DNA of 64,000 nucleotides from Candidatus Altimarinota bacterium (GTDB lineage: Bacteria > Patescibacteriota > Gracilibacteria > BD1-5 > UBA6164). The notes under the pieces were generated by a model. It made no database searches and had not been told where the DNA came from. It saw only the letters and a program-made list of their open reading frames with translations. The translations under genes and the position numbers were made by a program. Shown here in pieces: positions 61,047-64,000 of this stretch (position 1 is its first letter; each line of letters starts with the position of its first letter). The DNA is taken from contig JALUWO010000020.1 in NCBI GenBank assembly GCA_027019405.1, positions 45,265 to 109,264 on the forward strand, in the 5' to 3' direction.

Positions 61047-61561
61047 GAAAAAAAATAATTATTATTGACTTTCTATTATTCTTATTTAAATTTAAAAAAT
61101 TCTTTAAATTATTTGATATAGAGTTTGAACCTAAACAATATATCATTGAAAAATCAAAGGATCTTAATAATTGGCTTATTAAAATTTTAGATAAAGGTTT
61201 TAATAAAATCACAATAGTGAAAAATAAAAGAGATCGTTATATTAATGGCTTTGAAAGGATTTCTGAGAAAAGAGCTTTGACAAAACAAATAAAAAAGGAT
61301 AAAAAAATTTCTTTTTTTAAAACTGTTAAAAAATCATATAGAGAAAGATTTTCAAAAAAATTAACAGTTTTAGAAAAGATTGAGGTAAAAAGGATGAAAA
61401 AACAACTTCATCTTGAAAAACAAAAAGAAAAAAAATCAAGAACTATTGCAGAAAGGAGAAAAAAAGCAATTCTTGATAATAAAAATAGAAATAGAGAGGC
61501 TTTATTGCTACCTTATCAAAAGTTGGTAAGGTATGGAGAAGTTTCTTTTAGGATAAAATAA
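61016..61561 (+). CDS. Lys/Arg-rich protein of unknown function, no TGA
   Basis: Open frame of up to 181 residues from a TTG, overlapping the channel 3' end by 31 bp; a start further inside, such as GTG 61217, is equally possible. The N-terminal part contains KQYIIEKSKDLNNWLIKILD; the rest is strongly basic and helical (KIEVKRMKKQLHLEKQKEKK). No family recognised. Glycines are GGN, with CGT and GGC codons rare elsewhere here, and a native TGA is absent. It ends at TAA before a strong hairpin, which supports a real transcript end. Possibly imported together with the following gene. Low certainty on start. Confidence 0.5.
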   Translation: MYEVLKKSILRKKIIIIDFLLFLFKFKKFFKLFDIEFEPKQYIIEKSKDLNNWLIKILDKGFNKITIVKNKRDRYINGFERISEKRALTKQIKKDKKISFFKTVKKSYRERFSKKLTVLEKIEVKRMKKQLHLEKQKEKKSRTIAERRKKAILDNKNRNREALLLPYQKLVRYGEVSFRIK

Positions 61562-61596
61562 GAGAAACTAGGTTATAATTCCTAGTTTCTTTTTAA
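61562..61596 (+). terminator. Terminator after the basic protein gene
   Basis: AGAAACTAGG and CCTAGTTTCT around 8 nt, then TTTTT. Confidence 0.85.
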
Positions 61597-61598
61597 AT

Positions 61599-61643
61599 AA
61601 AAAGGCTATATATGGATTTATTATCTATATATAGCCTTTTTTT
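61599..61643. terminator. Second adjoining terminator hairpin
   Basis: AAAAAGGCTATATA with TATATAGCCTTTTT (14-bp perfect stem), A and T runs on each side. Two strong terminators in a row isolate the following gene. The stretch 61644-61767 after it holds only A/T-rich leader. Confidence 0.85.
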
Positions 61644-61767
61644 ATTGTTTAAAAAATTATTTTATATTTTTAATTATAATTTAATTTTAAAAAACTTGAA
61701 AAATATAAAATATATTTTATTATATAAATCCATATTGTTAAAAAATAAATCAAAAAAGGAGTTGAAT

Positions 61768-62298
61768 ATGGATTTTTCTAAAATTGTAAAAAAAGAACTA
61801 TTATTATTAGTAGTTTTTTTGGGAAGTCTTTTTGTTTTAAGATTATTAAAACCTATTTTAATAGGAGATTTTTTTGATAATCAGCAGTTTAGTGTATTTT
61901 TTATAATTTTATTTTCTTCTTCTATTATATATCATGAAGAAATAAAAAAAATAAAAAATATAAAATTGTTTTTATTAAATGAATTATATCATTTAATTTT
62001 TGTATCTATTGTTTTTGTATTTTTAGTAATTGCTATAAAATTAATTGGAGATAATAGTTTTGGAGTAACTCCAATACATTTATTTGGAATATTACTTTAT
62101 TCAGTAATAATTATAAAAATATCAAAAATATTTAGCTATTTTTTTAAGCTATGATTATTTAATAATCATAGCTTTTTTAAATATATTAAAAAAATTATTT
62201 TTGATTTTATAAATAATATTATTGATTTAGATGTTAATATTAAAAATAGATATTTAGAAGATGAATATTTACCTAAAGAATTAAAATTATATAAATAA
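61768..62298 (+). CDS. Small membrane protein, imported; TGA at 62152 inside a terminator hairpin
   Basis: AAGGAG precedes the ATG at 61768. The protein has three or four membrane helices (ELLLLVVFLGSLFVLRLL, FFIILFSSSIIY, LIFVSIVFVFLVIAIKL, FGILLYSVIIIKI) and no recognised family; the topology recalls phosphate-starvation PsiE-like proteins. Before 62152 all glycines are GGN. The TGA at 62152 lies in a 14-bp perfect hairpin with a T run. With the standard code the protein ends there (128 residues). With TGA = Gly it gains 48 residues to the TAA at 62296; coordinates give this reading. I favour an imported gene whose original stop was TGA. Confidence 0.65.
62146..62180 (+). terminator. Perfect terminator hairpin containing an in-frame TGA
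   Basis: AAGCTATGATTATT and AATAATCATAGCTT (14 bp, one-base centre) followed by a run of T. In the recoded reading the ribosome must translate through it. Confidence 0.8.
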
Positions 62299-62351
62299 AG
62301 TTCAACTTATAATAATTCTAAAAAATCAGCATAAAAAAATTTACTTTTATT

Positions 62352-62381
62352 AACTTGTCTTTATAATAAGGCAAGTTTTTT
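62352..62381 (+). terminator. Terminator or attenuator before metG
   Basis: AACTTG-t-CTT and AAG-g-CAAGTT with TTTTT after it, ending 21 bp before the metG start. Confidence 0.65.
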
Positions 62382-62401
62382 AGATATTTAAAAGTAAAAA
62401 A

Positions 62402-64000
62402 ATGCCAGAAAAAAATACATTTTTTGTAACAACTCCAATTTATTATACAAACTGAATTCCACATATAGGTCATACTTATAGTTCTTTAATAGCTGATTCA
62501 ATAGCTAGGTATAATAGAATTTCTTGAAAAAAAGTGAAATTTTCTACATGAGTAGATGAAAATTCTCAAAAAGTTGTAGAAAAAGCTCAAGAAAAAAATA
62601 TGAATATAGAAGATTATCTTGATTTAATGGCTTTAGAACATCAAAAAGTTTGGGATGGATTAAAAATAGAATATACTGATTTTATTAGAACAACTAATCC
62701 TATTCATCATAAACTTGTAAGAGAAGTTCTTCAAAAATGTTATGATAATTGAGATATTTATGAAGGGGAATATGAATGAATGTATTGTGTAGGTTGTGAA
62801 GCTTTTAAAAAAGATGAGGATTTAGTTTATATGAATAAAACTACAAAAGAAACTTTTCCTATAACACCTAAAGTAAAACCAAGTGATAATATTATAAAAG
62901 TTTGTCCTCATCACTTAAAAACTCCAGATAAAATTAAAGAAAAAAATTACTTTTTTAGACTTTCAAAATATCAAAAATTTCTAGAAGAATTTTATGAAAA
63001 AAATCCTGATTTTGTAATGCCTGCTGATAGATTTAATGAAGTAAAAGCTTTTGTAAAAAGATGACTTGAAGATTTTTCTATTTCAAGAGAAACAAACAAA
63101 TTTTGAGTAAAACTACCTTTTGATGAATTTCAAGTAACTTATGTATGGTTTGATGCTTTATTTAATTATGTAACAGTTACTACTCCAGAATGGGAGAAAA
63201 ATTCTAAAGCTCTAAAATTAGAGAATTGACAAACTTATTGGCCAGCAGATTTACATGTAGTTTGAAAAGATATTATTAGATTTCATGCTATTTATTGGCC
63301 AGTAATGCTTAAATCAGCTTGATATGAATTACCAAAAAATATTTTAACAACAGGATTTTTTACAGTAGATGGACAAAAAATTTCAAAATCTCTTTGAAAT
63401 GCAATTGATCCAGTAGAGTTTTCAAAAGAATACTCAAAAGATTTACTTACTTTGTATCTTCTTTCTAGTTTTAATATAGGTCAAGACTGAGATTTTGATC
63501 AAAAACAAGCTATACTTACTTATAATGCTAAGTTAGCTAATAATTTAGGAAATTTAGTTAATAGAGTAGTAGTGCTTAGTTTAAAATTGAAAGAGGAAAA
63601 TTGAATTTTGAAATGAAAAGTTTCAACAGAAAATTTATGAATTTTTAAATGATTAGATTTTGGTGCATCTTCTGTTCAAAAACAATTAGTAGATTGATAT
63701 GAGGAAATTACAAAAGTTGAAGGAAATATAGAATCAAGTATTGGTCTTTTAATAGATAATTTTAATAAAGAAATTACAAATTATAATTTAAAAAATTCAA
63801 TAGATTTGAATTTTAAGTTTTTAGATTTATTAAATAACTTTACAACAGAAAAAGAACCTTGGAAAACTATAAAAGAAGATGAAGAAAAAACTAGAGAAGT
63901 TTTATATACAATAGCAGAATGATTAAGACAAGTTTGATTAAATTTATATGTGTTTTTTCCAGAAAAAATGGGGGAAATGTTTGAAAAATTAGGTCTAGAA
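62402..64000 (+). CDS. metG: Methionyl-tRNA synthetase (3' end cut by window edge)
   Basis: 533 residues are visible. FVTTPIYYTNGIPHIGHTYS carries the HIGH motif, STGVDENSQKV the methionine pocket, and MYCVGCEAFK with CPHH the zinc knuckle region. WFDALFNYVT, GKDIIRFHAIYWPVML and KISKSLGNAIDP (the KMSKS loop, as KISKS) follow, then the helical anticodon domain (ANNLGNLVNRV). Glycines at TNGIPH and SLGN are TGA. It charges initiator and elongator tRNA-Met. No Shine-Dalgarno at the ATG. Confidence 0.96.

Overview
The window comes from a very AT-rich bacterial genome in which UGA is read as glycine (genetic code 25). At many universally conserved glycines of housekeeping proteins the codon is TGA: the KTG box of a penicillin-binding protein, the GMN motif of CorA, the first P-loop of Der, the GPGG segment of RpoB. 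Read with the standard code, almost every large gene would break into pieces; read with TGA = Gly, all give full-length proteins that stop only at TAA or TAG. This code, the lack of biosynthetic genes and the gene set point to the Candidate Phyla Radiation lineages Absconditabacteria (SR1) or Gracilibacteria (BD1-5), small cells thought to live attached to or preying on other bacteria.

Layout. 0-9 kb: an LD-carboxypeptidase cut by the window edge, a stray aminoacyl-tRNA synthetase fragment, tRNA-Cys, lexA, a polyphosphate kinase 2, an unfamiliar HEFGH metallopeptidase, aspS, two small proteins, and corA. 9-25 kb: der, a PBP1C-type penicillin-binding protein, an apparently imported two-gene island with a secreted lipase-like protein, two alpha-2-macroglobulin-like genes (only the first has a thioester), and mltG. 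25-34 kb: rpoB and rpoC behind a long structured leader. 33.5-45.5 kb: a MazEF module, a HIT protein, a solute-binding protein, a HemW-like gene carrying GC-rich palindromes, hpf, gatB, a VirB6-like membrane protein, a second toxin-antitoxin module, repeats, and a DUF4143-type ATPase. 45-64 kb: a methyltransferase, two type IV prepilins (one ending in a fibrinogen-like domain), a Rel/SpoT enzyme, rpsO, murL, a class B PBP, an imported cytochrome c lipoprotein, tRNA-Phe, cysS, trmB, a Ste24 protease, a voltage-gated channel, and metG (cut by the edge).

How the genes fit together. Several deal with envelope building and contact with other cells: two penicillin-binding proteins, MltG, MurL, LD-carboxypeptidase, alpha-2-macroglobulins, pilins, the VirB6-like protein and the secreted lipase-like protein. 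The rest is information processing (RNA polymerase, tRNA synthetases, tRNA modification, S15, GatB) and stress control (LexA, Rel/SpoT, HPF, toxin-antitoxin).

The main pattern beyond ordinary annotation is that two kinds of gene are mixed here. Native genes are full of TGA-glycine codons and start after an A/T-only leader with no Shine-Dalgarno sequence. A minority (roughly 7146-7436, 12781-15952, 38059-38235, 53711-54370, 61768-62154, perhaps 695-1099 and 61016-61561) use GGN for glycine almost without exception, and most have a strong Shine-Dalgarno. Two of these reach a TGA exactly where a strong hairpin begins. I infer recent import from an AT-rich organism with the standard code, possibly a host or prey such as a campylobacterotal or other proteobacterial cell. 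A second notable pattern is GC-rich palindromes placed in frame inside hemW and a methyltransferase gene, reminiscent of Rickettsia palindromic elements.
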